Source: an uncultured Legionellales bacterium (GTDB lineage: Bacteria > Pseudomonadota > Gammaproteobacteria > UBA1113). Taken from it: a stretch of DNA of 64,000 nt. A program made the translations under genes and the position numbers. The notes beneath the pieces were generated by a model, which saw only the letters and a program-made list of their open reading frames with translations, ran no database searches and had not been told where the DNA came from. This document shows positions 25,205-34,758 of the stretch, one piece after another. Numbering within the stretch: position 1 is the stretch's first letter; each line of letters starts with the position of its first letter. The DNA is taken from contig CAMFJL010000009.1 in assembly GCA_945957175.1 (NCBI GenBank), forward strand, positions 1-64,000, read 5' to 3'.

Positions 25205-26189
25205 TACCCCGCACCGTATGCGTCGTTTACGCCAATCACCCGCAATAAGACGCTTAGTGCAAGATACCCATATTCATGTAGCACAATTGATTTATCCTTT
25301 GTTTATTCGTGAAGGTCAAGGTATCAAAAAAGCTATTCAGAGTATGCCCGGCCAATATCAATTATCGCTAGATCATTTAACCGAAGAAATATTAAGCTTA
25401 TGTGAGCTTGGTATCACCCAGGTATTATTATTTGGCATCCCTGATAATAAAGATGCAATAGGCAGCGCTGCTTGTCAACCTAACGGTGTAGTACAAAAAG
25501 CTATAAAATTAATTAAACAGATTGCACCAGAGATGCTTGTCATCGCCGATTTGTGTTTTTGTGAATATACAAGTCATGGTCATTGTGGTGTGCTGACAGA
25601 AAACGGCCGTGACGTTGATAATGATGCAACCTTGCCGCTTTTAGTTGAGCAAGCGCTCAGTTTGGCAGCAGCGGGTGTTGATATCATTGCACCAAGCGGC
25701 ATGATGGATCATATGGTTCATGCATTACGTCAAGGTCTAGATCTTTGCGGTTATCAACATTTACCCATCATGAGTTATGCAGTTAAATTTGCTAGCCATT
25801 ATTATGGACCGTTTCGAGAAGCTGCGGAAGGTACACCGCAATTTGGCGATAGGCGCAGCTATCAAATGGATATAGCCTGTGGTGCGAGTGCCCTACGCGA
25901 AGCCGAATTAGATATTCAAGAAGGCGCTGATTTATTGATTGTCAAACCTGCAGGGCATTATCTTGATATCATATACAAAGTAAAACAAACGTATCCCTTT
26001 ATACCCGTCGTAGCTTATCAGGTAAGTGGTGAGTACGCTGCTATCAAAGCTGCCACCTTACAAGGTTGGTTAGACGAGCAGGGCGCTGTTATGGAAAGTT
26101 TAATCGCTATCAAACGTTCAGGTGCCGATCTTATCATTACTTATTTCGCAAAGACTGTCGCAAGTTGGCTCAAGGAGATTACGGCATGA
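25191..26189 (+). CDS. hemB: Porphobilinogen synthase (delta-aminolevulinate dehydratase)
   Basis: Condenses two 5-aminolevulinate molecules to porphobilinogen. Catalytic lysines are Lys199 in MSYAVKFASHYYGPFR and Lys252 in LIVKPAGHYLDII. Cys122, Cys124 and Cys132 in CFCEYTSHGHCG form the zinc site of the Zn-dependent type. The start ATG 25191 lies inside the end of fahA (14-bp overlap), and the stop overlaps the next start by 4 bp (ATGA), so translation is coupled on both sides. It supplies the substrate for HemC, encoded 11 kb away. Confidence 0.96.
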   Translation: MTNPSTPHRMRRLRQSPAIRRLVQDTHIHVAQLIYPLFIREGQGIKKAIQSMPGQYQLSLDHLTEEILSLCELGITQVLLFGIPDNKDAIGSAACQPNGVVQKAIKLIKQIAPEMLVIADLCFCEYTSHGHCGVLTENGRDVDNDATLPLLVEQALSLAAAGVDIIAPSGMMDHMVHALRQGLDLCGYQHLPIMSYAVKFASHYYGPFREAAEGTPQFGDRRSYQMDIACGASALREAELDIQEGADLLIVKPAGHYLDIIYKVKQTYPFIPVVAYQVSGEYAAIKAATLQGWLDEQGAVMESLIAIKRSGADLIITYFAKTVASWLKEITA

Positions 26190-26968
26190 AAAAAACGATG
26201 CATCATATGATTGTGTTAATTACCGGTGCTTCCAGTGGTATTGGTGAAGCCTGTGCGCATATTTTTGCAAAAGCGGGCGCGAAGCTCATTTTAGTTGCTA
26301 GAAGAGAAACCCGCTTATTTCATTTACAAACAGTTTTAGCTGATAGTTATCAAGCAGAATCGATTATTTTAAACGCTGATATCACAGATGAAGCAACCAT
26401 ATTAAATCATATTCAAGAATTACCTGAAGCATGGCAAGCTATTGATGTTCTTATTAATAATGCTGGCCTTGCTTTAGGTCTTGAAAAAGCGCAAGACGCC
26501 AGTCTTACTGATTGGCAGATGATGATAGATACCAACTTACGTGGCCTCATGACCATCACACATGCATTATTGCCAGGCATGATAGCAAGACAACGTGGTC
26601 ATATTGTCAATATGGGCTCGATTGCTGGTCAGCAAAACTATCCTGGCGGCAGCGGTTATTGTGCAACTAAAGCAGCCGTACATGCATTTAATGCTTGTTT
26701 AAAGCTTGATTTAACAGGCACCCCCATACGTGTCTCTGAAATTGCACCCGGTATGGTTGAGACCGAATTTAGTCAAGTACGTTTTCGCGGTGATAAACAT
26801 AAAGCTAAAGCCACTTATCAAGGCATGCAAGCGCTTACGGCCGAAGATATCGCTGATCTGGTATATTTCTGCGTTACGAGACCTGCACATGTTAACATTT
26901 TAAGCATGCTAGTCGTGCCAACCGCGCAATCTTCTGTCAGTGTCGTTCATCGACATGACGCAACATAG
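26186..26968 (+). CDS. SDR-family oxidoreductase (YdfG-like)
   Basis: 260 residues from ATG 26186, overlapping the hemB stop by 4 bp. Classical short-chain dehydrogenase motifs: cofactor-binding TGASSGIG (about residues 13-20), VARRETRL suggesting NADPH preference, NNAG, the catalytic Ser in NMGSIAGQQ, and Tyr-x3-Lys in YCATKAAV. The C-terminal EIAPGMVETEFSQVRFRGDK is the hallmark of the YdfG group of 3-hydroxy acid/serine dehydrogenases. The substrate cannot be fixed from sequence. It is in the fahA-hemB operon, and the next gene starts 10 bases after its stop. Confidence 0.9.
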   Translation: MKKTMHHMIVLITGASSGIGEACAHIFAKAGAKLILVARRETRLFHLQTVLADSYQAESIILNADITDEATILNHIQELPEAWQAIDVLINNAGLALGLEKAQDASLTDWQMMIDTNLRGLMTITHALLPGMIARQRGHIVNMGSIAGQQNYPGGSGYCATKAAVHAFNACLKLDLTGTPIRVSEIAPGMVETEFSQVRFRGDKHKAKATYQGMQALTAEDIADLVYFCVTRPAHVNILSMLVVPTAQSSVSVVHRHDAT

Positions 26969-26978
26969 GGTAAATCAT

Positions 26979-27437
26979 ATGAATTTTGCAAAAAGACGTG
27001 GCATACAAATATTTGCTATCCTTGTCGTCGCGGCCTTAGTCGTGAATTTTGGTTATCAAATTTGGCGGAAAATGCATCCACAGGTGGGTGGGCATCCGTG
27101 TGATATTCAGGTCATGGCAACATGTACGACAAAAATGAATAATGGCCAGGCTATCAGTTTTAGTGTGAAGCCAAGACCCATTCAAACGGAAAAGGCCAGT
27201 ACCGCTACCATTACTTTTGTGAATCTTGTACCTGATCAAGCACAGTTGAGAATTTATCCCGTTAATACGACATTGCAACCGCAGCAAGTGTTACCGTTAA
27301 CCATTCAAAATGGTATCGCCACAGTGACGTTTACGGTGCCCAGTGGTATTACTGCACCAAGATGGGTCGCGCTAGTCACCTTTCAAGTAGGTACAACAGC
27401 AACGGCTGTACCCTTTCGATTTGTACCAAAATCGTAA
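26979..27437 (+). CDS. Membrane-anchored hypothetical protein
   Basis: 152 residues from ATG 26979 (an earlier in-frame start at 26940 overlaps the SDR gene). An N-terminal signal-anchor (RGIQIFAILVVAALVVNFGY, residues ~7-26) is followed by a ~120-residue beta-rich domain. Two cysteines (HPCDIQVMATC, residues ~43 and 51) could pair. The pattern is of a single-pass inner-membrane protein with a small Ig-like periplasmic domain. I do not recognise the family. It is the last gene of the operon that begins near 23692. Confidence 0.65.
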   Translation: MNFAKRRGIQIFAILVVAALVVNFGYQIWRKMHPQVGGHPCDIQVMATCTTKMNNGQAISFSVKPRPIQTEKASTATITFVNLVPDQAQLRIYPVNTTLQPQQVLPLTIQNGIATVTFTVPSGITAPRWVALVTFQVGTTATAVPFRFVPKS

Positions 27438-27484
27438 GCACCCCTTTATAACAAAGGCACGTGTAAAAAATTGAAGCGCAAAGA

Positions 27485-27559
27485 CGCCCTTCTGAGCTTA
27501 CGGGGGAAGGTGGCACAAAGGTCGAATGAGAGGTAATCATACCATCGCATAGCGATAAC
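27485..27559. repeat. Decayed copy of the GC-rich dispersed repeat
   Basis: GCCCTTCTGAGCTTACGGGG then GAAGGTGGC, GAATGAGAGGTAAT and ATCGCATAGCGATAA repeat, in order and in reverse orientation, the landmarks of the 117-119 bp unit at 39.4-39.8 kb. The rest of 27438-27733 holds no gene; AAGGATTTATAT before folA is its ribosome-binding site. Confidence 0.6.
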
Positions 27560-27733
27560 ACTTTTGCAACAAAGTCAGATGCGAAAAGGCGAAGCGTGGG
27601 GGGGAGGTGAGCACTCACACTCAGTACGTTATTATTCTATTTTTTAAACCGCCCGTGCACCGACGGTACTATGCTTGAGTGCTCATGGCCCATTATACAT
27701 ACAGTTCCTTAGGGAATTATTAAGGATTTATAT

Positions 27734-28225
27734 ATGTCAACCATAACGCTTGTTGCAGCCATGACCGAGGCTCGGGTCATTGGCGCCAATAACCGCCTGC
27801 CTTGGCGTCTACCGGCCGACTTGGCCTATTTCAAAGCTGTTACAATAGGCAAACCCGTTGTCATGGGAAGGCATACATTTGAATCCATTGGACGCGCATT
27901 ACCAGGACGTGATAACTGGATTGTATCTCGTACGCTGAGCCACGCACCCGAAAGCACGCATCTTGCCCATGATTTAGCTAGCGCATTGGCAGCACTTGCT
28001 GATGCCTCAGAAATCATGATTATCGGTGGAGGGCAGCTTTATCAAACAGCATTACCTTTGGCACAAAAGATGTTGCTTACTGTGATTGAAACGAATATAC
28101 CTGGCGATACCTATTTTCCTCTGTGGTCTAACGAGCACTGGCAGCTTGATACAGAAACAATTCGTGAAGCTGATGTAGAAAATCCCCATCGCTTGCGCTT
28201 TCAAACCTGGAGCGCTCATGATTAA
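27734..28225 (+). CDS. folA: Dihydrofolate reductase
   Basis: 163 residues. Reduces dihydrofolate to tetrahydrofolate with NADPH. Motifs: VAAMTEARVIGANNRLPWRL with the Trp-Arg substrate-loop region, the acidic residue in LPADLAYF, the NADPH site VVMGRHTFESIG, and IIGGGQLYQTALP near residue 95. The length is normal. It has its own ribosome-binding site (AAGGA) and is separated from the preceding operon by ~296 bases; the ArnT-like gene follows on the same strand after 35 bases. Confidence 0.95.
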   Translation: MSTITLVAAMTEARVIGANNRLPWRLPADLAYFKAVTIGKPVVMGRHTFESIGRALPGRDNWIVSRTLSHAPESTHLAHDLASALAALADASEIMIIGGGQLYQTALPLAQKMLLTVIETNIPGDTYFPLWSNEHWQLDTETIREADVENPHRLRFQTWSAHD

Positions 28226-28260
28226 CTTCTCCTTGTCTTATGCATGGGAGCCCAATATCC

Positions 28261-29964
28261 ATGACTGAAAATTCAAGCCATTCAAGCTGGTGTTTTGATC
28301 TCATCATATTAACACTTATCGGTATTGTGCTTTATAGCTTATTTTTAGGATCTTTTCCGCTGCATGTGCCTGATGAAGGTCGCTATGGCGAAGTTGCTAG
28401 AGAAATGTTAGTGAATCATAACTATGTAACACCAACGCTAAATGGCGTTATTTTTTTTGATAAACCGCCACTTTATTATTGGCTCACGGCATTTGCCATG
28501 CATCTCGCTGGCGTCAATGAGTGGACCGCTAGGGCCGCACCTGCCTTTTTCGGCCTACTTGGCACCTTAGGGATTTACATCACCGGACGGTTACTTTATG
28601 ACCGGCGCACCGGCATAATCGCAGCAGGTATATTAACAAGTATGCCTGCTTATTTTTTTGCAGCACATTACGCTAACTGTGATTTAATTGTTGCCGTTTG
28701 TATTAGTCTCTCGCTTTGGAGTGTGCTCATCGCCATAACGCGGCCCATGTATCAAACACGATTTATGATATCCGCATATCTATGGTGTGCGTTGGCCATC
28801 TTAGCGAAAGGTCTGATTGGCATTGTATTTCCTCTTGCCATTATTGGATTATTTATTCTCTTATTTAACCGTTGGTCGCTTATCAAGCGCATGCACATCT
28901 TACCAGGCCTTATACTGATATTACTTATCGCATTGCCCTGGTTTATTGCCGCGAGCCGAGCTAATCCAGATTTTTTACATTACTTTTTTTATATTCAACA
29001 CTATCAACGTTTCATAAGTCATAGCTTCAATGATCAAAAACCTTTTTGGTTTTATCTACCCGTAGTCATTATTGGCGCACTACCGTGGTCACTTTATTTA
29101 GGTACGTGCATTTTGAAGTTAATTAGGAATATAAAACAGAGATTTCATGCTTCTACTATTTGCGAACAGCGTGATATCCAGGGATTTCTATGGTTATGGA
29201 TTTTATTTACGCTCTTGTTTTTTTCCCTGCCTGCATCAAAAATCGTCGGATATATCCTCCCAATCTTTCCACCACTTGCATTAGTCATAGCACATGATAT
29301 CGTACAAACACGCGATAAGTTATCACGGCTCCCTGCTTTACTCAGCTTGCTCTTATTATCACTTATGGGCTTAGCTTTTATCATTGCACCTCATATCATT
29401 CATGTTCATGTTTCTACACTTGTGGTCAACGTGGTAGGTCTTATCCTCTTATTATTAAGTGGCATTGGCGTTTATTGTTATTATCATAAAAAATCTATTC
29501 CGGCGATAATCATCAACGCGAATATGATATGCATGCTAGTCATGCTTGCATTCGCCTACCTAGCTGCGATAGATTCAACCAAGCCTATTGCAATATGGGC
29601 TAAAAAGCATCATATACCGCCGTCATCTATTTATGTCTACGATCGTTACCCCTTTGATTTACCTTTTTACTTACAAGCCAAGGTTAACGTTGTCAGTACC
29701 AATTGGCAGGATACGACACTGCCCAACAAAGATAATTGGCGCGGTGAGTTTGCTTATGGCTTACAGTACATGCAAGCGGGTAGCATTCATTTTATTAATC
29801 GCGATACCTTTATTTCAACATGGCATGAAAAGGCCCCTGTTTATGCTATCATCTATGCCAAACATGCCGATACCTTTCGCGCAGAAACAAACACTAAAAG
29901 CCTAAGACCGATAGCCGTTGCGCAACAATGGTGGCTTATTTGCAATCAACCATCGTGCCTTTAA
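28261..29964 (+). CDS. ArnT-like membrane glycosyltransferase (GT39/PMT family)
   Basis: 567 residues from ATG 28261 (GGGAG 10 bases upstream); a start at 28240 is less likely. The first membrane helix is followed by the ArnT-type loop PDEGRYGEVAREM and FFDKPPLYYWLTA (residues ~35-80), with the Asp-Glu pair thought to bind the undecaprenyl-phosphate sugar donor. About twelve hydrophobic segments and a C-terminal soluble periplasmic domain fit the family. ArnT itself moves aminoarabinose onto lipid A. No other arn gene is in the window, so the sugar and acceptor are open. It is related in fold to the transferase at 16.7 kb but is a separate gene. Confidence 0.85.
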   Translation: MTENSSHSSWCFDLIILTLIGIVLYSLFLGSFPLHVPDEGRYGEVAREMLVNHNYVTPTLNGVIFFDKPPLYYWLTAFAMHLAGVNEWTARAAPAFFGLLGTLGIYITGRLLYDRRTGIIAAGILTSMPAYFFAAHYANCDLIVAVCISLSLWSVLIAITRPMYQTRFMISAYLWCALAILAKGLIGIVFPLAIIGLFILLFNRWSLIKRMHILPGLILILLIALPWFIAASRANPDFLHYFFYIQHYQRFISHSFNDQKPFWFYLPVVIIGALPWSLYLGTCILKLIRNIKQRFHASTICEQRDIQGFLWLWILFTLLFFSLPASKIVGYILPIFPPLALVIAHDIVQTRDKLSRLPALLSLLLLSLMGLAFIIAPHIIHVHVSTLVVNVVGLILLLLSGIGVYCYYHKKSIPAIIINANMICMLVMLAFAYLAAIDSTKPIAIWAKKHHIPPSSIYVYDRYPFDLPFYLQAKVNVVSTNWQDTTLPNKDNWRGEFAYGLQYMQAGSIHFINRDTFISTWHEKAPVYAIIYAKHADTFRAETNTKSLRPIAVAQQWWLICNQPSCL

Positions 29965-30024
29965 TGGCAACTTAATAAAATACGTATATACTTTTATTAC
30001 CTATGATTAAAGGATTTCGACACG

Positions 30025-33000
30025 ATGAACCAAGTGACGACGACTATCGCCGGCGATGATGAACCACTGATATTAGCGCCGCTTAATGACTATGGATCCC
30101 AGTCATTAACAACGCAGTTACTTGGTAATGCCCCGGTATTATCTGAAAGCGTCAGCCCAATTAGTCGTTACCATGCGACTTATGAAGCGCGCGTCAACGC
30201 TTATCAAACACAACTCATGCAAAGAACCGGGCTTATACATCCACCAACAATAGGCATTGTCGATCACACCTTCTTTCGAAGACAGTATCAAGCACTGCTT
30301 ACCGATATCCATCAGCGCAAACTCGTTAAGCATTGGCAAGAAGGGCAAACACTCAGCACGACGATGGTTTCCTTGCTAGGTGAAGAGGGCCTCGCGCTAT
30401 GCCGTCTCGCTATCGAAGAGGAAACGCACAGTTTGGCCTATCGTCAAGCCATGTTCGCTCATGCGACCGGCCGTTATAGTGGAGAGCCATGGACGCAACA
30501 ACCGGGCATTATCATTGCAGGTCCCTCAGGCAGTGGTAAGTCGCATGCTGCAGCATCCATCATTGGTGATATTACCGGCAGCCAACGCACAAGCGATGAA
30601 CACGCTCATAACTTTCTTGTTACAGTTGATGGCGAATACAGCCGCTCAACATCTCATGTATTTAACGATACCATTGCTTTAGCTAAAACCTTTGGCTTTC
30701 AATACGGTGTTGCTGACTTGCACGATAAAACACACACCTACACAGGAGACGCTAAGCGTGTATTGAGAGAAGCTGCCTTTTTAGTAGCTGAGACGGGTAA
30801 AGCCGGTTTTATTATGCCAGAGACATTTACTGATTATTTTGCGACATCAAGTATTCGTAGAGCTGTCACACGTTTCATCAAAATATGCAAAAACCCTAAG
30901 ATTAATCCCATTTTTGTAGACATAGAAGCCAATCAAGACGCTGTACGTCATGATGCAGAAGCCCGTGCCAAAATACAATCGAAGGCTTATAACACCAGAG
31001 GGTTTTCACTCAGTGAATTTTGCTCAAACTATGTCAAAAACCAAGTACGCAAAAAAGCGGCGCATCATGTCAATTTTGTCAAATACACAAACGATCGCAT
31101 CTTGGTTAAACCACACAATAATACCTGGGTGGAAGCTAAATATGGTGCTAAAGGCGCGATGCCGGTCAGTCGACGGGTGTATCAATCTTGGATAGACCAT
31201 CCATCCGATAGCCGTCAAGACCTTAGAGCTTATGTACAACAACAACATACACAAGCATTGCTCCATTTCGGACATGTATTGCGGGCAAGACAACAACTTA
31301 AACACTATGTTGCTTCATTAAAAAGACAACCAGAAACCGAGGCGCTGCGTGCAAAAATCGCGTATTTTAATCAAGTACTACAAGAAACAAGAGCTTATCC
31401 TACCGAAAAGTCTGTCGATATTGTCGACAACTTGGTTGCTTTGGCCAAACAACTAAATGTTGAGAATAGTTTAATCAATCCCATTACCTTTTTTACTCAA
31501 CAAGAACGCACCCTCTTAGTGACTCTCATGCAAGCATTGATAAGTCATCCTAATCGAACCCTAAGCACTGATCTTGCCGATGCCTATGCGATGCACCAAA
31601 ATGCTCCTACGCCCCCAAAAAATCAAGAGGAAACTCAGTCAGTTCAGTCACGTGCATTCTCTAATAATTTTGTGCTTGTATTTGACCCAAGCATACCAGA
31701 CAGGCTATTAAGCACACCGTTAGCGCAAGCCAAAAATAACCCGCCGGCAGATCAACCCCCGTTTATTCACTGGGCGAGAGATGCCATTGCAACATATTAC
31801 CAACAGGGCTTAGTTGATAGCGTACGTGCTCGGATGCAAAACCTTTTGGAAGACGTGCCATTATCGGTAGGTCTCTCCGCCGAAGAAGTACAAACAGTTG
31901 CTGACTTAGAACGCGTATTACGCCAAATTCTTGATATACCACCCCACCTTGAAACAATGGAAAGTATCACCGCAGGAACAACTATACCAACAGAACCTAA
32001 AGAGCCTGCGCCAATAGCTGCACTTATACGGTTTGAATCACGCTTTTTTCTCAATGATAGCGAAACTGAGCCTCAGAGCATTCGTTTTGTGATTAAACAA
32101 ATGGAAGGCTTAAAAACATCTATATCAACGGCAATGTCTTTACATGATACATTTAGGCACCATGCTATTTATTTAACAAAAATAAATGATTTCTTCAAAC
32201 ATTATCAGCAAGCTGAGCCACAAATACAAACTAAATATAAAAAACTCTATGATAGAGCTTTGCTTGCTAATCATATATGCATTGAATCACTAGAGAGACT
32301 ATCGCCATCATTAACAAACCTTGTTGAACAGGCAGGCACACTTAAACAACATATGGTTAATTGGGATGATCAGATCCTAGGAATTCACAATCCACCAGAG
32401 AAACCCAGCGTACATATGGCGAAAGCTAATTATCCAGCCTATATTCGTGAAAAGGCTGCCCAGGCCCAAAAACGTCTTACCTTGGCTCAAGACTACGCTG
32501 GTCAGCTAAAACATGAGGCAAAACGTTTAGAAGACGCTAACTTACCTAGCTTGCGAGAAGCAGTAGATGCGTGCCGCCAAGGCCTGGATGCTCAGCTTAC
32601 CTTATTGCCGTCCACATCGCCAACGACACAAAAAACCATCAAACGCTTTGACACCCTATCGCGACAATTAGAAGCATCAACGACCTTGCCCCGACAAGGT
32701 TTCGATCGCATAAGCAGCTTCTTTGAAAGAAAAACAACAAACATACGCGATCTTCAAAATCCCGCCGATATCGCACGTTATCGTGATAGTCATACACACA
32801 TTGGTGCACTACACAGTATTTTACTTGCGTTGCAACTTGAGTTAGCAGATTTTACACCATCGGCCATCACGCATACCAAAGCAGATAGCAAAAGAACGGC
32901 AAAAGCCATCAGTCAATTACAATTTTATCAGCAACAATTACATGATCTGCATCTCTTACGCGATGATTTTACCCTCAATACAAAGATGCCTGGGCTTGAT

Positions 33001-33456
33001 GAATTGCGCAATTGTGAAGGTGTGAATATAGTGGGTAAAGACTTTAAAGTTCTTACCCGATTAAATGAGCTGATTGCTAGCTTAACACCGACAAAGCAAG
33101 CAGACCGTGCGCTATTAGCGACACCACCAGGTCTTAATATCAACGCTGCAGAGCCACCTTTGTCTGATTTCACCCGTGAGTTTTGTGAAAAATATCCAAG
33201 CTTGAGTAAATTAGCTATCAGTCTTGAACGTTCAGCACGGCGACTAAGCCATATGGTGGGCATTGGACAGACACCCCCAGAACAACCCGCGCCACCACTA
33301 CCCCCACTCAAACCTAAGACCACTGAAAAAACAACAGCATCCGCTGATATCACGCAGAATACACCCGAGGCAACAAAGACAGTAACGCCTAAAGCACATG
33401 ATAAGGATCATCACGACAATGATGATGGCCCAGGCCCGGTACAGCTACATCGCTAA
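30025..33456 (+). CDS. Large protein with zeta-toxin-like P-loop kinase domain and Pro-rich tail (effector candidate)
   Basis: 1143 residues. A Walker A motif, IIIAGPSGSGKSHAAASII, lies at about 162-180 after a helical region containing DHTFFRRQYQALL. The following VTVDGEYSRSTSHVF and AKRVLREAAFLVAETGKAGF keep the spacing of zeta-toxin/UDP-N-acetylglucosamine-kinase-like domains, but the match is by eye and distant. Residues ~420-1060 are long helical, partly coiled-coil segments without a known family. The last ~60 residues are Pro/Thr-rich (PPEQPAPPLPPLKPKT), then acidic and His-rich. There is no signal peptide or membrane segment. No antitoxin-like gene lies beside it, so a plasmid-type addiction role is unlikely; a host-directed kinase effector would fit (inference). 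A ribosome-binding site AAAGGA precedes the ATG. Confidence 0.75.
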   Translation: MNQVTTTIAGDDEPLILAPLNDYGSQSLTTQLLGNAPVLSESVSPISRYHATYEARVNAYQTQLMQRTGLIHPPTIGIVDHTFFRRQYQALLTDIHQRKLVKHWQEGQTLSTTMVSLLGEEGLALCRLAIEEETHSLAYRQAMFAHATGRYSGEPWTQQPGIIIAGPSGSGKSHAAASIIGDITGSQRTSDEHAHNFLVTVDGEYSRSTSHVFNDTIALAKTFGFQYGVADLHDKTHTYTGDAKRVLREAAFLVAETGKAGFIMPETFTDYFATSSIRRAVTRFIKICKNPKINPIFVDIEANQDAVRHDAEARAKIQSKAYNTRGFSLSEFCSNYVKNQVRKKAAHHVNFVKYTNDRILVKPHNNTWVEAKYGAKGAMPVSRRVYQSWIDHPSDSRQDLRAYVQQQHTQALLHFGHVLRARQQLKHYVASLKRQPETEALRAKIAYFNQVLQETRAYPTEKSVDIVDNLVALAKQLNVENSLINPITFFTQQERTLLVTLMQALISHPNRTLSTDLADAYAMHQNAPTPPKNQEETQSVQSRAFSNNFVLVFDPSIPDRLLSTPLAQAKNNPPADQPPFIHWARDAIATYYQQGLVDSVRARMQNLLEDVPLSVGLSAEEVQTVADLERVLRQILDIPPHLETMESITAGTTIPTEPKEPAPIAALIRFESRFFLNDSETEPQSIRFVIKQMEGLKTSISTAMSLHDTFRHHAIYLTKINDFFKHYQQAEPQIQTKYKKLYDRALLANHICIESLERLSPSLTNLVEQAGTLKQHMVNWDDQILGIHNPPEKPSVHMAKANYPAYIREKAAQAQKRLTLAQDYAGQLKHEAKRLEDANLPSLREAVDACRQGLDAQLTLLPSTSPTTQKTIKRFDTLSRQLEASTTLPRQGFDRISSFFERKTTNIRDLQNPADIARYRDSHTHIGALHSILLALQLELADFTPSAITHTKADSKRTAKAISQLQFYQQQLHDLHLLRDDFTLNTKMPGLDELRNCEGVNIVGKDFKVLTRLNELIASLTPTKQADRALLATPPGLNINAAEPPLSDFTREFCEKYPSLSKLAISLERSARRLSHMVGIGQTPPEQPAPPLPPLKPKTTEKTTASADITQNTPEATKTVTPKAHDKDHHDNDDGPGPVQLHR

Positions 33457-33512
33457 TAGGCCCTCCATGCATGTATTGTAACAATTGCGTCACAATGAAA
33501 CTGTAGCAAAAA

Positions 33513-33541
33513 TTGACAATTTTGACATAAACACGTAGAAT
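33513..33541 (+). promoter_or_regulatory. Consensus sigma-70 promoter
   Basis: TTGACA at 33513-33518, a spacer of exactly 17 bases and TAGAAT at 33536-33541, 38 bases before ATG 33580. It is close to the ideal -35/-10 arrangement and indicates independent transcription of the following gene. Confidence 0.7.
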
Positions 33542-33579
33542 AGACCCATTATGAGAAAGCTAAACAAGGTAGGTACACA

Positions 33580-34635
33580 ATGTCCGCACATCAAAAAAGC
33601 CAACTAGGTATGAATTTATCACCTGAAGATCTTCGGGTATTATTGAATTCACCAGACAGTTGGGTACGCCGAATATATTTAGCGTGTGCCGCTTCCCTTG
33701 CTGAAGCTAAATTCATTGAAATGTTGACTCAACTGCTCAATACACTTCATGTCATCGACAAACATTATCTCGAGACGATTGAACGTGAAAATGCAACAGC
33801 TCCAATAGCCGCACAACAACGTGAAAGCATGGCTCGAGCCGCTGCGTTTGCATCCATTACCGATACCCGCGCAACGCAAGTACCTATCGATTATTCTCAA
33901 TTAACAACTGAGCTCATGGGATTACTCGCACAACCGCAATCTAGCATGAGCTTACCGCAGTTAGTTCAACATCACCATCAAATCATGCATAACGTACATA
34001 GCCACGTACTTGCAAGCCTGGGCCCCAGCATCACGCTATCTGTGCCTGGTACGCCAACGACAGCACCAAGCACTGTCACCTTGGCAGTACCGCTCGCATC
34101 GGCCATACCACCGGCTATTTCTGCCGCCGAAGTGATTGCCATCAATCCAAATCTTCGCAAAGCGACGTCTGAAGATTCTGCCATTGCACAGGGATTCGCG
34201 ATCGTTCATGCAAAAGCAACCACTGGCTATCACGCAGTGATGCGCATCATGAAGGCCATACTAGACGAGAATGAGATTGAGTTAACGACCAGCGCCAAAA
34301 TGCATTTATTTAAACAAGTGGATGCGAACGTAGCGACAATAGTAGCCCAAGTGGATGCCATTGTTGCGAGCCAACGCCCCAAAGATAGCTTGCTTTCTAT
34401 AATAACTGAAAACAGTCAACTGTCGATGGCGTCGTATCAACGTGAGTTCGTCAAGACCTTGGAAAAGACAAATGTTGAAGAGATTGTTGCCGAGAAAGTT
34501 TCTCAAGTAATGAACCCAGGCAGTGGCCTGGTAGGCAAGCAACCCTTCTTCTTCGTACCTGAAAAACGCGAAGTAGAAGACACCAAAGCTGGACTGCAGC
34601 CTACGGCAACGGCCAAAGCAGCTAAATCGGCCTAG
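33580..34635 (+). CDS. Hypothetical helical protein (351 aa)
   Basis: No family recognised. The N-terminal ~130 residues are helical. A Pro/Ala/Thr-rich low-complexity linker follows (about 150-185, including VPGTPTTAPSTVTLAVPLAS), then a second helical domain (about 200-310). The C-terminus ends in a basic Ala/Lys stretch. There is no signal peptide or transmembrane segment. It is preceded by a near-consensus promoter and a GGTAGG ribosome-binding site, so it is probably well expressed. It belongs to a block of orphan genes between 30 and 38 kb. Confidence 0.7.
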   Translation: MSAHQKSQLGMNLSPEDLRVLLNSPDSWVRRIYLACAASLAEAKFIEMLTQLLNTLHVIDKHYLETIERENATAPIAAQQRESMARAAAFASITDTRATQVPIDYSQLTTELMGLLAQPQSSMSLPQLVQHHHQIMHNVHSHVLASLGPSITLSVPGTPTTAPSTVTLAVPLASAIPPAISAAEVIAINPNLRKATSEDSAIAQGFAIVHAKATTGYHAVMRIMKAILDENEIELTTSAKMHLFKQVDANVATIVAQVDAIVASQRPKDSLLSIITENSQLSMASYQREFVKTLEKTNVEEIVAEKVSQVMNPGSGLVGKQPFFFVPEKREVEDTKAGLQPTATAKAAKSA

Positions 34636-34684
34636 CTTCCAGCGTCAAAACGCATGATTGATGCTACCTTTTGCTGAATAAAGT

Positions 34685-34740
34685 GACCTTCCTCTTTGCG
34701 GGGAAGGTGACCACCGTCAGATAAGGGGTATATCGCAGCA
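34685..34740. repeat. Decayed copy of the GC-rich dispersed repeat
   Basis: CTTTGCGGGGAAGGTGACC, then GTCAGATAAGGGGTATATCGC, follows the reverse orientation of the 39.4 kb tandem unit with several mismatches. It fills most of the gap between the 351-residue protein and the next ORF. Confidence 0.5.
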
Positions 34741-34758
34741 TTTCGACAGGAGTCATGG

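Noticed and set aside
30025-33456. Epsilon-zeta toxin-antitoxin system
   Set aside because: There is no small antitoxin gene next to it and the protein is four times too long.
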